NCBI GenBank assembly: GCA_023387085.1
Contig: JAEWIL010000215.1
Coordinates: 1 to 47,704, forward strand
Direction: 5' to 3'
Source: Pseudomonadota bacterium
Lineage (GTDB): Bacteria > Pseudomonadota > Alphaproteobacteria > Sphingomonadales > Sphingomonadaceae
DNA length: 47,704 bases
Under the pieces are notes generated by a model. That model was given only the letters and a program-made list of their open reading frames with translations. It did no database searches and was not told the origin of the DNA. Positions within the stretch are counted from its first letter, which is position 1. Every line of letters begins with the position of its first letter. The position numbers were made by a program, and so were the translations under genes. Of this stretch, positions 41,968 through 47,704 are shown piece by piece.

Positions 41968-42873
41968 CTAGGGCAGCGCCTTCAGCAATTCGGCCGCTAG
42001 CGGCGCGAGGCGACCGATCTGCGGATCCTGCGTCGTCGCCGCACTGACATAAATAGCGCTGGCGAAAGCGGTCGTGTTGTGGATGGCCGCGAGGCCCGCG
42101 TCGCCGGCATAAGCATCCTTCCAGCGCGCGCCGTCGTCAGGATGGAGCGTCTTGAACCATGCCACCCAAGCCGCATCGTCGATGTCGGCACGCTTCGCGA
42201 GGAAAAGTATCGGCCGCGCCAGCCGCGCGGGTTCGCCGTGATGGTAGTAGGGCGAGGCGGCAGGAGCGACCTGCGTCGCGAGCGCGCCGAGCAGCAAATC
42301 GGCATCGCCGCGCGTCAGGCGCGGATCGAGCGCGAGCTGGAGCGCAAGGTCGGCGCCATGCGCTACGCCGTGACGCCAGCCCTCGCCCGGGGTGAAGCCG
42401 CGATAGTCGGCGACGTCGCGCAGATAGGACGCGCCCGTTTCAGCGAGCGCGTGCAGCTCCGCGTCGGTCATCCAGGCCTCGATCCGGTCGGCGCGGGCCA
42501 ATTCGGAGAGCACAAGCGTGGCAAAGGGGCGGCGAAAGCCGGCGCCATCCTGCGGCTCAGCTACCATTTCGGTCAGTCGCACCAGCGCCCACCGCATCTG
42601 CGGCACGGCCAGATGGCGTCCGCGAAGGCCCGCGGACCAGAGCGTGAAGGCGAAGCCATCGCGAGCCGCCGGGTCGGGATCGCCGAGGCAGAGCGCGAGC
42701 GCCTCCAGATCGGCAAGGCGCGCCTTCGGAAAGAAGGCGGCGGCATAGGCTTCGAGATCGCCGTTGGCAGGTCGCGGCACCGCGCAGACGGCTTCCTTGG
42801 CTTCCGTCGCCGCAGCGGGAGCGGCGCGGAGAGCAATAACCCCAGCTATCATCAGCAGCGCTGTCAACTTCAC
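41968..42873 (-). CDS. DUF2785 secreted protein
   Basis: A 301-residue protein: signal peptide (KLTALLMIAGVIALRAAPAA, cleavage near ATEA) and a helical repeat-like domain of the DUF2785 family, recognisable from DVADYRGFTPGEGWRHGVAH and GADLALQLALDPRLT. The many paired helices suggest a HEAT-like alpha solenoid. Function unknown. Exported to the periplasm by prediction. It follows the convergent GST with an 8-base gap and lies downstream, on the same strand, of the Bax-inhibitor gene but behind that gene's terminator, so it is probably transcribed from its own promoter. Confidence 0.82.
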   Translation of the reverse strand: MKLTALLMIAGVIALRAAPAAATEAKEAVCAVPRPANGDLEAYAAAFFPKARLADLEALALCLGDPDPAARDGFAFTLWSAGLRGRHLAVPQMRWALVRLTEMVAEPQDGAGFRRPFATLVLSELARADRIEAWMTDAELHALAETGASYLRDVADYRGFTPGEGWRHGVAHGADLALQLALDPRLTRGDADLLLGALATQVAPAASPYYHHGEPARLARPILFLAKRADIDDAAWVAWFKTLHPDDGARWKDAYAGDAGLAAIHNTTAFASAIYVSAATTQDPQIGRLAPLAAELLKALP

Positions 42874-42883
42874 GCCGTTGCCC

Positions 42884-42921
42884 CAAAAAGAAAGAGCCCG
42901 GCGAATTGCTCCACCGGGCTC
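42884..42921 (-). terminator. Intrinsic terminator of the Bax-inhibitor-1 gene
   Basis: On the minus strand GAGCCCGG (42921-42914) pairs with CCGGGCTC (42901-42894), followed by a T-rich run (TTTCTTTTT). It lies 25 bases past the stop of the gene at 42947. Confidence 0.82.
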
Positions 42922-42946
42922 CGTGATTATCGCTCTGCGAATTCGA

Positions 42947-43687
42947 TCAATCGCGTGCGCTGCCGAAAAGGCGGAGCAAGAACATGAACATGTTGATGAA
43001 GTCGAGATAGAGGTTCAGCGCCCCCATGATCACCGACTTGCCGACAAAATCGGTCCCGCGGACATAGAAGTACATGCTCTTGATCTTCTGCGTGTCATAA
43101 GCGGTGAGACCCGCGAAGATCAGCACGCCGACGACGCTGATGGCCATCGCGAGCGCGCCCGACTTGAAGACGAACGCATTGAGGAGCATCGCTACGAGAA
43201 TACCGACGACGCCCATGATCAGGAACGTCCCGAAGCCCGACAGATCCTTCTTGGTGGTGTAGCCGTAGAGACTGAGGCCCAGGAATGCGGCCGCGGTCGC
43301 GAAGAAGGTCTGCGCGATCGACGTGTTCGTATAGACGAAGAAGATCGACGCCATCGACACGCCCATGACGACCGAGAAGGCCCAGAAAAGGCCCTGCGCG
43401 GCAGTCGTCGACAATTTGTTGATGCCGAAGCTGAGCACCATCACGAAGGCCAGCGGCGCGAGCATGATCACCCACTTCAGCGGTCCCGGACCGAACAGCA
43501 GCGCCGGTGCGCCCGACCACTGCGAGAAGAGCATCGCGACGACGCCCGTGAGCAGGACGCCCGAGGCCATATAATTATAAACCGACAGCATGTACGACCG
43601 CAGGCCGGCATCGACGGCCTGATCCATCGCGCTCGCGCTGCCTGGGAAGCCGGACGCCGCCATATTGGGGTCGTTCCAATTAGCCAT
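42947..43687 (-). CDS. Bax inhibitor-1/YccA family membrane protein
   Basis: A 246-residue membrane protein with seven hydrophobic segments and the family's central pattern (AVDAGLRSYMLSVYNYMASG; SPOT: FWAFSVVMGVSMASIFFVYT; FLIMGVVGILVAMLLNAFVF; LTAYDTQKIKSMY, whose YD-type acidic residue is part of the TMBIM pore latch; ALNLYLDFINMFMFLLRLF). Bacterial members leak or gate Ca2+/H+ or interact with FtsH; the exact role is unsettled. The start at 43687 (MANWNDP) has GGAGATGAAA just upstream; an in-frame Met five codons earlier has no ribosome site. Confidence 0.92.
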   Translation of the reverse strand: MANWNDPNMAASGFPGSASAMDQAVDAGLRSYMLSVYNYMASGVLLTGVVAMLFSQWSGAPALLFGPGPLKWVIMLAPLAFVMVLSFGINKLSTTAAQGLFWAFSVVMGVSMASIFFVYTNTSIAQTFFATAAAFLGLSLYGYTTKKDLSGFGTFLIMGVVGILVAMLLNAFVFKSGALAMAISVVGVLIFAGLTAYDTQKIKSMYFYVRGTDFVGKSVIMGALNLYLDFINMFMFLLRLFGSARD

Positions 43688-43826
43688 TTTCATCTCCATC
43701 ACCGGCCAGACGATACGGGCCGTGCCGATAATATCGGTATTTTGGCGCCGTCTTTCAAGCGAAACCGGATATCGCCGTTCGATAGGCCGTGGCGCCGTCG
43801 GCCGAAGAGCCTATGCTGAGACCGCC

Positions 43827-44435
43827 ATGTCCACGCACCGCCTGTTCGTCGCCCTGCGTCCGCCGCGCCCCATTCGCGAACAACTGATCGCGGTGATGCA
43901 CGGTGTTTCGGGCGCCCGCTGGCAGGACGACGGCCAATTGCATCTGACCCTGCGCTTCATCGGAGAGGTCGATCGTCACCGCGCCGAAGATATCGCCGCA
44001 GCGCTTGGCGGGCTCCACGCCCCGACGATCGCGGCACGGATTGCCGGGGTAAGCCTGTTCGAGCATCATGGCCGGCCGCATATGGTATGGGCAGGGGTCG
44101 AGCCGGCAGGGCCGATCTCCGCCCTCCATCGCAAGGTCGATCAACTACTCGGACGTGTCGGCATAACGGCCGAGACGCGGGCGTTCCTTCCTCACATCAC
44201 CCTCGCGCGGCTGAATCGCGGGTCAGGACCCGTCGCGGCGTTCCTCGCGCTGAACGGCGACCTCGCAAGTTCGCCGTTCGTCTTCGACTATGTCGTGCTC
44301 TATGAAAGCGAAATGGGGCACGGCGGCTCCCGCTATCATCCCGTCGCCCGCTACCCCCTCGCGTCTGCGACGAGCGCTGAGGCAAGCGCGCTGACATCGT
44401 CCCACGTCGCGGCGAAGCCCCCCTCCTCGCCATAA
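43827..44435 (+). CDS. thpR: RNA 2',3'-cyclic phosphodiesterase (ThpR/LigT)
   Basis: A 202-residue 2H phosphoesterase. The two HxT/S motifs are visible: HLTLRFIGEV (first) and HITLARLNRG (second), about 115 residues apart, as the family requires. It hydrolyses 2',3'-cyclic phosphates in RNA ends. The start at 43827 (MSTHRLFVALRPP) matches the family. Its last 85 bases overlap, tail to tail, the 3' end of the tyrosine-phosphatase gene on the minus strand. Confidence 0.93.
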   Translation: MSTHRLFVALRPPRPIREQLIAVMHGVSGARWQDDGQLHLTLRFIGEVDRHRAEDIAAALGGLHAPTIAARIAGVSLFEHHGRPHMVWAGVEPAGPISALHRKVDQLLGRVGITAETRAFLPHITLARLNRGSGPVAAFLALNGDLASSPFVFDYVVLYESEMGHGGSRYHPVARYPLASATSAEASALTSSHVAAKPPSSP

Positions 44436-44833
44436 TAGGGATCGGCGACGTCCTCGCCCTCACGGCCGGGAACCAGATCGAGCATCAGCTTCACCTCAGC
44501 CGTCGCATCGTCGGGCCGCAGCCGCAACGCGTCGCGCATATTTGAATTGTCGGCCGCGAGAATCAGGTCGAAATCGTAAAAATCGCTCCGTCGAAGCTGG
44601 CGCGCGCGAAGGTCCGAAATATCGGCGCCGCGTCGGCCCGCTTCGGATTGCGCGCGCCGATCGGGTGGATGGCCGACGTGCCAGTCGCCCGTACCCGCCG
44701 AATCGAGCGTCGCGGCAATTCCGGCGTGCGCGAACGCAGCGCGCGCCGCTCCTTCGGCAAGCGGCGAACGGCAGATATTGCCGAGGCAGAGGAAGAGTAT
44801 CGCAGGCGTCTTCTTTCGATCTTCGGACTTCAC
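44351..44833 (-). CDS. Low-molecular-weight protein-tyrosine phosphatase
   Basis: A 160-residue LMW-PTP: P-loop FLCLGNICRSP (CX5R nucleophile and arginine) near the N-terminus, STAGTGDWHVG-type loop (DSAGTGDWHVGHPPD), and the general-acid Asp in VADPYYG. The start is GTG at 44833, with GGAG at 44841-44844 seven bases upstream, which gives a family-sized protein; an ATG at 44896 would add 21 Arg/Lys-rich residues. It is convergent with thpR (85-base overlap) and divergent from the Spinster-like transporter. Targets may include bacterial tyrosine kinases of polysaccharide export or arsenate; nothing nearby decides. Confidence 0.88.
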   Translation of the reverse strand: MKSEDRKKTPAILFLCLGNICRSPLAEGAARAAFAHAGIAATLDSAGTGDWHVGHPPDRRAQSEAGRRGADISDLRARQLRRSDFYDFDLILAADNSNMRDALRLRPDDATAEVKLMLDLVPGREGEDVADPYYGEEGGFAATWDDVSALASALVADARG

Positions 44834-44933
44834 CGCCACGCTCCAAAAAGGTGAACCGACTTTCAACTTGCGCCTTCGGTCGGCTCTGCTAGCCATGGTC
44901 CCAACGATAACGGGTCAGGGAGAGGGTTGCCAG

Positions 44934-46535
44934 ATGGCCGACAGCGTCAGTGAAGGCGAGTATCAGCGCGAGCCGCTGCCGGTCACCAGCGCGAGCGGCT
45001 ATAGCTGGTATGTGTTGTGCGTTCTGGTTGTCGTCTACATCCTGAATTTCATCGACCGGCAGGTGGTCAGCATCCTCGCCGTCGACATCAAGGCCGATCT
45101 GGGACTCACCGATTCGGACATGGGCTTCCTCGGCGGCGCGGCGTTTGCGGTGTTCTATGCGCTGTTCGGGATTCCGCTGGGCCGGTTGGCGGACAATTGG
45201 AACCGGGTGAGGCTGTTGTCGATCGGCCTCGCGCTATGGTCGACGATGACGGCGCTGTCGGGCTTCGCGTGGAACCAGATCAGCCTCACCTTCGCGCGCA
45301 TGGGCGTGGGGATCGGCGAGGCGACGGCAAGCCCGACAGCCTATTCGCTGATTTCGGACTATTTCCCCAAGCATCAGCGTGCGACCGCGCTCGCGATCTA
45401 TTCCTCGGGCCTCTATCTTGGCGGCGGCGTGTCGCTGGGGATCGGCGCGTGGATTGTTCAGGCGTGGAACGCCGCCTATCCGGGCGGAGGGCCGCTCGGA
45501 CTGGCGGGTTGGCACGCGGCCTTTCTGGCGGTCGGCGTCCCCGGCCTGCTCCTCGCCTTGTGGGTCGCGACGCTTCGCGAACCGGTGCGCGGCGCGATGG
45601 ACGGGGTCGCCAGCCCGAGTTCGCCGACCCCGTTCCGCGAATTCTTCCGCGACCTCTCGACGATTGTCCCGCCTTTCACGCTGATCGGCGCGTGGCAGCG
45701 CGGCGCCGGCGCGCTGGCGGTCAACATCGGCTTTGCGGTCGCGGTCTTCGCCTTCGCGTGGTGGATGATCGGGCTGACCGGCAATGTGCCGCAATGGTCC
45801 GCGGTCGGGCTGGGCTATTATGCGGTTTTTTCGTGGGCTTGCACGCTGCGCGCTCGCGACCCCGCGACCTTCCGCCTGATATGGGGAACCCCCGCCTTCA
45901 TCTGCACGACGCTGGGGTATGGCCTCGTCAGCCTGGCCGCCTATGCGATCGCTTTCTGGTCGGCGCCCTATGCCGAGACCGTGCTCAAGCTGCCGAAGCA
46001 GGAGCTGGCGATCATCCTCGGCGGCAATGGCGCGGTCGCCGGCTTTATCGGAGTCATTCTGGGCGGCCGGATCGCCGACCATCTGCGGACGAAGAATCCC
46101 GCAGGCCGCATCCTGATGATCATCTTCGGCGTCGTCGCGCCGATCGTGCCGATCTGGATCGGTTACACCACCGAAAATGCGACCCTCTTTTATGTCATGA
46201 ACTTCCTCGCCGGCATGTTCGGCGCGGCGGCGCTCGGCGCCGCGGCGGCGACGACGCAGGATCTGGTTCTGCCGCGTATGCGCGGCACCGCGACCGCGGC
46301 CTTCTTCCTCGGCACGACGCTCGTCGGCCTGTCGTTCGGCCCCTATATGGTCGGTCAGATTTCCGACCTCGCGGGGACGATCGTGGACGGCAAGCCGGTC
46401 GGCGATCTCAGGACCGGCATCCTGTCGCTGATCGGGGTCGCCCCGATCGCGCTCGCGCTGCTCCTCTATGCCTATCGCGCGGTGCCGCGGGCCGAGGCGA
46501 CGATCGCGGAGCGGGCGGCGGGCGAACCGGTTTAG
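44934..46535 (+). CDS. Spinster-like MFS transporter
   Basis: A 533-residue major facilitator with twelve predicted helices and an enlarged central region. The opening SWYVLCVLVVVYILNFIDRQ followed by a loop motif GRLADNWNRVRLL, and ARMGVGIGEATASPTAYSLI in TM4-5, is the Spns/Spinster-like pattern common in sphingomonads, where copies lie in catabolic and sterol- or bile-acid-related loci. The substrate is unknown. The start at 44934 follows a GGGAGAGGG site; a 52-residue extension overlapping the phosphatase gene was rejected. It is convergent with sodC (28-base gap holding a CAATCGGTCG motif at 46551-46560). Confidence 0.9.
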   Translation: MADSVSEGEYQREPLPVTSASGYSWYVLCVLVVVYILNFIDRQVVSILAVDIKADLGLTDSDMGFLGGAAFAVFYALFGIPLGRLADNWNRVRLLSIGLALWSTMTALSGFAWNQISLTFARMGVGIGEATASPTAYSLISDYFPKHQRATALAIYSSGLYLGGGVSLGIGAWIVQAWNAAYPGGGPLGLAGWHAAFLAVGVPGLLLALWVATLREPVRGAMDGVASPSSPTPFREFFRDLSTIVPPFTLIGAWQRGAGALAVNIGFAVAVFAFAWWMIGLTGNVPQWSAVGLGYYAVFSWACTLRARDPATFRLIWGTPAFICTTLGYGLVSLAAYAIAFWSAPYAETVLKLPKQELAIILGGNGAVAGFIGVILGGRIADHLRTKNPAGRILMIIFGVVAPIVPIWIGYTTENATLFYVMNFLAGMFGAAALGAAAATTQDLVLPRMRGTATAAFFLGTTLVGLSFGPYMVGQISDLAGTIVDGKPVGDLRTGILSLIGVAPIALALLLYAYRAVPRAEATIAERAAGEPV

Positions 46536-46563
46536 GCTCGCCGCACCGCGCAATCGGTCGTCG

Positions 46564-47133
46564 CTATTCGGCGGGAAGCGTAATCACGCCGCAGGCGACG
46601 CGGCCGCCGCTGTTCCCGCTGGGATCGGTCTTCATATCGTCGGGGCCGGCGTGAATAACGAAAGCAGCACCGTCGGCGTCGAGCAACCCGCCCTCGCCCG
46701 TCAGCCGCGTACCGACGAGCGTCAGCGTCGCGCGGCCGATCGCATCGGGTTCGATCACCAGGTTGGGCAGATCGCCGTGATGCGCCCCCATCGGATTGTC
46801 ACGCCCGTGCTGCGCGCCGGTCGGATTCCAGTGCGAACCCGCGCTCGTGAAGTCGGGCGGCGTGCACTGGCCGGTGGTGTGGACGTGCATGCCATAGGTG
46901 CCGGGAGCAAAGCCGCGCGCCACCAGTTCGATCCTGAGCCCCGTCGCGGTCTTGTAGAAATCGGCGCGGCCGCGGTCGGCGCCGCGCGCGTCGAGCAGCT
47001 GCGCCGAGGCATCGGCGGCCGGCAGCGTCTCCGTCGATTTGCCGCCCATAGCCGCGCATCCGGCGAGCGCAAGCGTCGCGGAGGCGAGGAGGCCGGCGGT
47101 AATGAGGGGGCGGGCATTCGAGCGGATTGTCAT
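46564..47133 (-). CDS. sodC: Lipoprotein Cu/Zn superoxide dismutase
   Basis: A 189-residue exported SOD that removes superoxide in the periplasm. A signal peptide with lipobox (LALAG-C) suggests a lipid-anchored form. The copper-binding pair is in YGMHVHTTGQ, the zinc/disulfide loop in FTSAGSHWNPTG and HGDLPNLV, and the last metal and active-site parts in AFVIHAGPDD and GNSGGRVACGVI (Cys of the disulfide and the Arg at the rim). The start at 47133 has GGAGAAG 6 bases upstream; a longer reading upstream lacks a signal peptide start. Single gene, convergent with the MFS gene. Confidence 0.93.
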   Translation of the reverse strand: MTIRSNARPLITAGLLASATLALAGCAAMGGKSTETLPAADASAQLLDARGADRGRADFYKTATGLRIELVARGFAPGTYGMHVHTTGQCTPPDFTSAGSHWNPTGAQHGRDNPMGAHHGDLPNLVIEPDAIGRATLTLVGTRLTGEGGLLDADGAAFVIHAGPDDMKTDPSGNSGGRVACGVITLPAE

Positions 47134-47493
47134 CGATTTCTTCTCCGGCTGTTTGACGTCATACGCGGCTGGCGCCGATTGCGATCCATCCGACGATGCC
47201 ATCAACTCGTCCCGCTTGAAAGGGGTGTCGGCTCGCGGGTCAGGATTCGCCTGCCGTCTTTCGTGATCCACGCCTCTATTCGGTATCCGCTCGGCGCAAG
47301 GTTCGCAGTCCGATTTCCCAGTTCAGGAAAGGTCAGCCTTGTGCGCGCCGCGCCTGGACCACACGAGCGAACCGCGCGGCGATCGCTTTCGGTGACAAAA
47401 TGAAAGAGCCCGATGAAAGCTGGTACAGCCGGATGATGTAGGAAAGACCCACTTCGAGCCAGCGTCTGCTTTGATATGGGGAGCTGCCCTTTA

Positions 47494-47626
47494 CCCTCTC
47501 CCTTCGGGAGAGGGATACGCAGGCTTGGTTGCGCAGCAACCTGGCCGAAGTCGGGTGAGGATCGGCCGCTGGCTCACGTACGCACCGGCACGGCCCCTCA
47601 CCCAACCCTCTCCCCACGGGAGAGGG
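47494..47626. repeat. REP/BIME-like element with two palindromes
   Basis: Two near-identical palindromes, CCCTCTCCC-ttc-GGGAGAGGG (47494-47514) and CCCTCTCCCCAC-GGGAGAGGG (47606-47626), flank a ~90-base core that contains another inverted pair (GGGTGAGG near 47554, CCTCACCC near 47596). Such elements occur between genes in many Proteobacteria. Confidence 0.7.
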
Positions 47627-47663
47627 CTTGATGGCCGCAATCGGTCGTTTGCCGTCATCATCA

Positions 47664-47694
47664 AAGAAAAGGGCCGCGGATTGCTCCGCGGCCC
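47664..47694 (-). terminator. Intrinsic terminator of a gene to the right of the window
   Basis: On the minus strand GGGCCGCGGA (47694-47685) pairs with TCCGCGGCCC (47680-47671) around a 4-base loop, followed by TTTTCTTT. It should end a minus-strand transcript entering from outside the window. Confidence 0.8.
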
Positions 47695-47704
47695 CGTATC
47701 GTCA

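Larger units (their letters stand above)
47134..47704. other. Gene-free right end of the window
   Basis: About 570 bases with no supported gene; open frames here are Arg-rich or cross the palindromes. It holds the sodC promoter region, two similar palindromes, one CAATCGGTCG motif (47638-47647) and a terminator of an off-window gene. Confidence 0.6.

Noticed and set aside
1..47704. CRISPR arrays, insertion sequences, phage genes
   Set aside because: No regularly spaced direct repeats, transposase, integrase or phage structural motifs were seen on either strand.

Overview
The window is a high-GC chromosomal segment that most resembles the Sphingomonadales (Sphingopyxis/Sphingomonas type) of the Alphaproteobacteria. 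This rests on protein content: a CC_3452-family secreted protein, a long RibA, a bifunctional Rsh, a short PutA with a divergent Lrp-type regulator, an FtsK with TM anchor and gamma domain, and an entericidin-type lipoprotein. No rRNA or species marker is present, so the genus is an inference.

Layout. (1) 136-5083, minus strand: a tight seven-gene operon (SDR, GST, E1-alpha, E1-beta, free lipoyl domain, NTF2-like protein, NAD(P)-binding NmrA-like protein) that looks like a catabolic 2-oxoacid or acyloin dehydrogenase-type module with no E2 acyltransferase or E3. (2) 5436-19542: mostly housekeeping genes: tRNA-Gly(GCC), a CnoX/YbbN-like thioredoxin-TPR protein, a LON-N domain protein, a sigma-region-2-like protein, a UbiH-type hydroxylase, a low-GC SMI1/KNR4-like orphan, ftsK, lolA, xth, ribA, a LytS/LytTR-type two-component pair, an HxlR regulator divergent from a CC_3452 protein, and a GT2 glycosyltransferase. 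(3) 19663-21762: rsh, the (p)ppGpp synthetase/hydrolase.

(4) 21766-31469, minus strand: the most unusual part of the window. Four genes lie nearly end to end (gaps of 5, 0 and 3 bases): a membrane-anchored or exported five-haem cytochrome, a lipoprotein with two GlcG/HbpS-like domains, a 646-residue outer-membrane beta-barrel ending in Phe, and a 1441-residue exported protein with ten CXXCH haem motifs followed by a six-repeat LVIVD-type beta-propeller. This has the parts list of a trans-envelope electron conduit (porin-cytochrome type), but the architecture differs from MtrCAB, and I do not recognise it as a described system. gdhA lies 48 bases upstream on the same strand, and a CcmI/CycH-like TPR gene diverges from gdhA.

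(5) 33042-39196: TPR protein, putA with its divergent Lrp-type regulator, a small entericidin-like lipoprotein, tRNA-Gly(CCC), and a transglutaminase whose 3' end runs antisense into that tRNA. (6) 39257-47133: TCR/Tet-type MFS exporter, CinA-like MoCF-domain protein, GST, DUF2785 protein, Bax-inhibitor-1 family protein, ThpR, low-molecular-weight tyrosine phosphatase, Spinster-like MFS transporter and lipoprotein Cu/Zn SOD. The right end (47134-47704) is gene-free and carries paired palindromes and the terminator of a gene outside the window. A short dispersed motif (CAATCGGTCG) occurs four times, always between genes.
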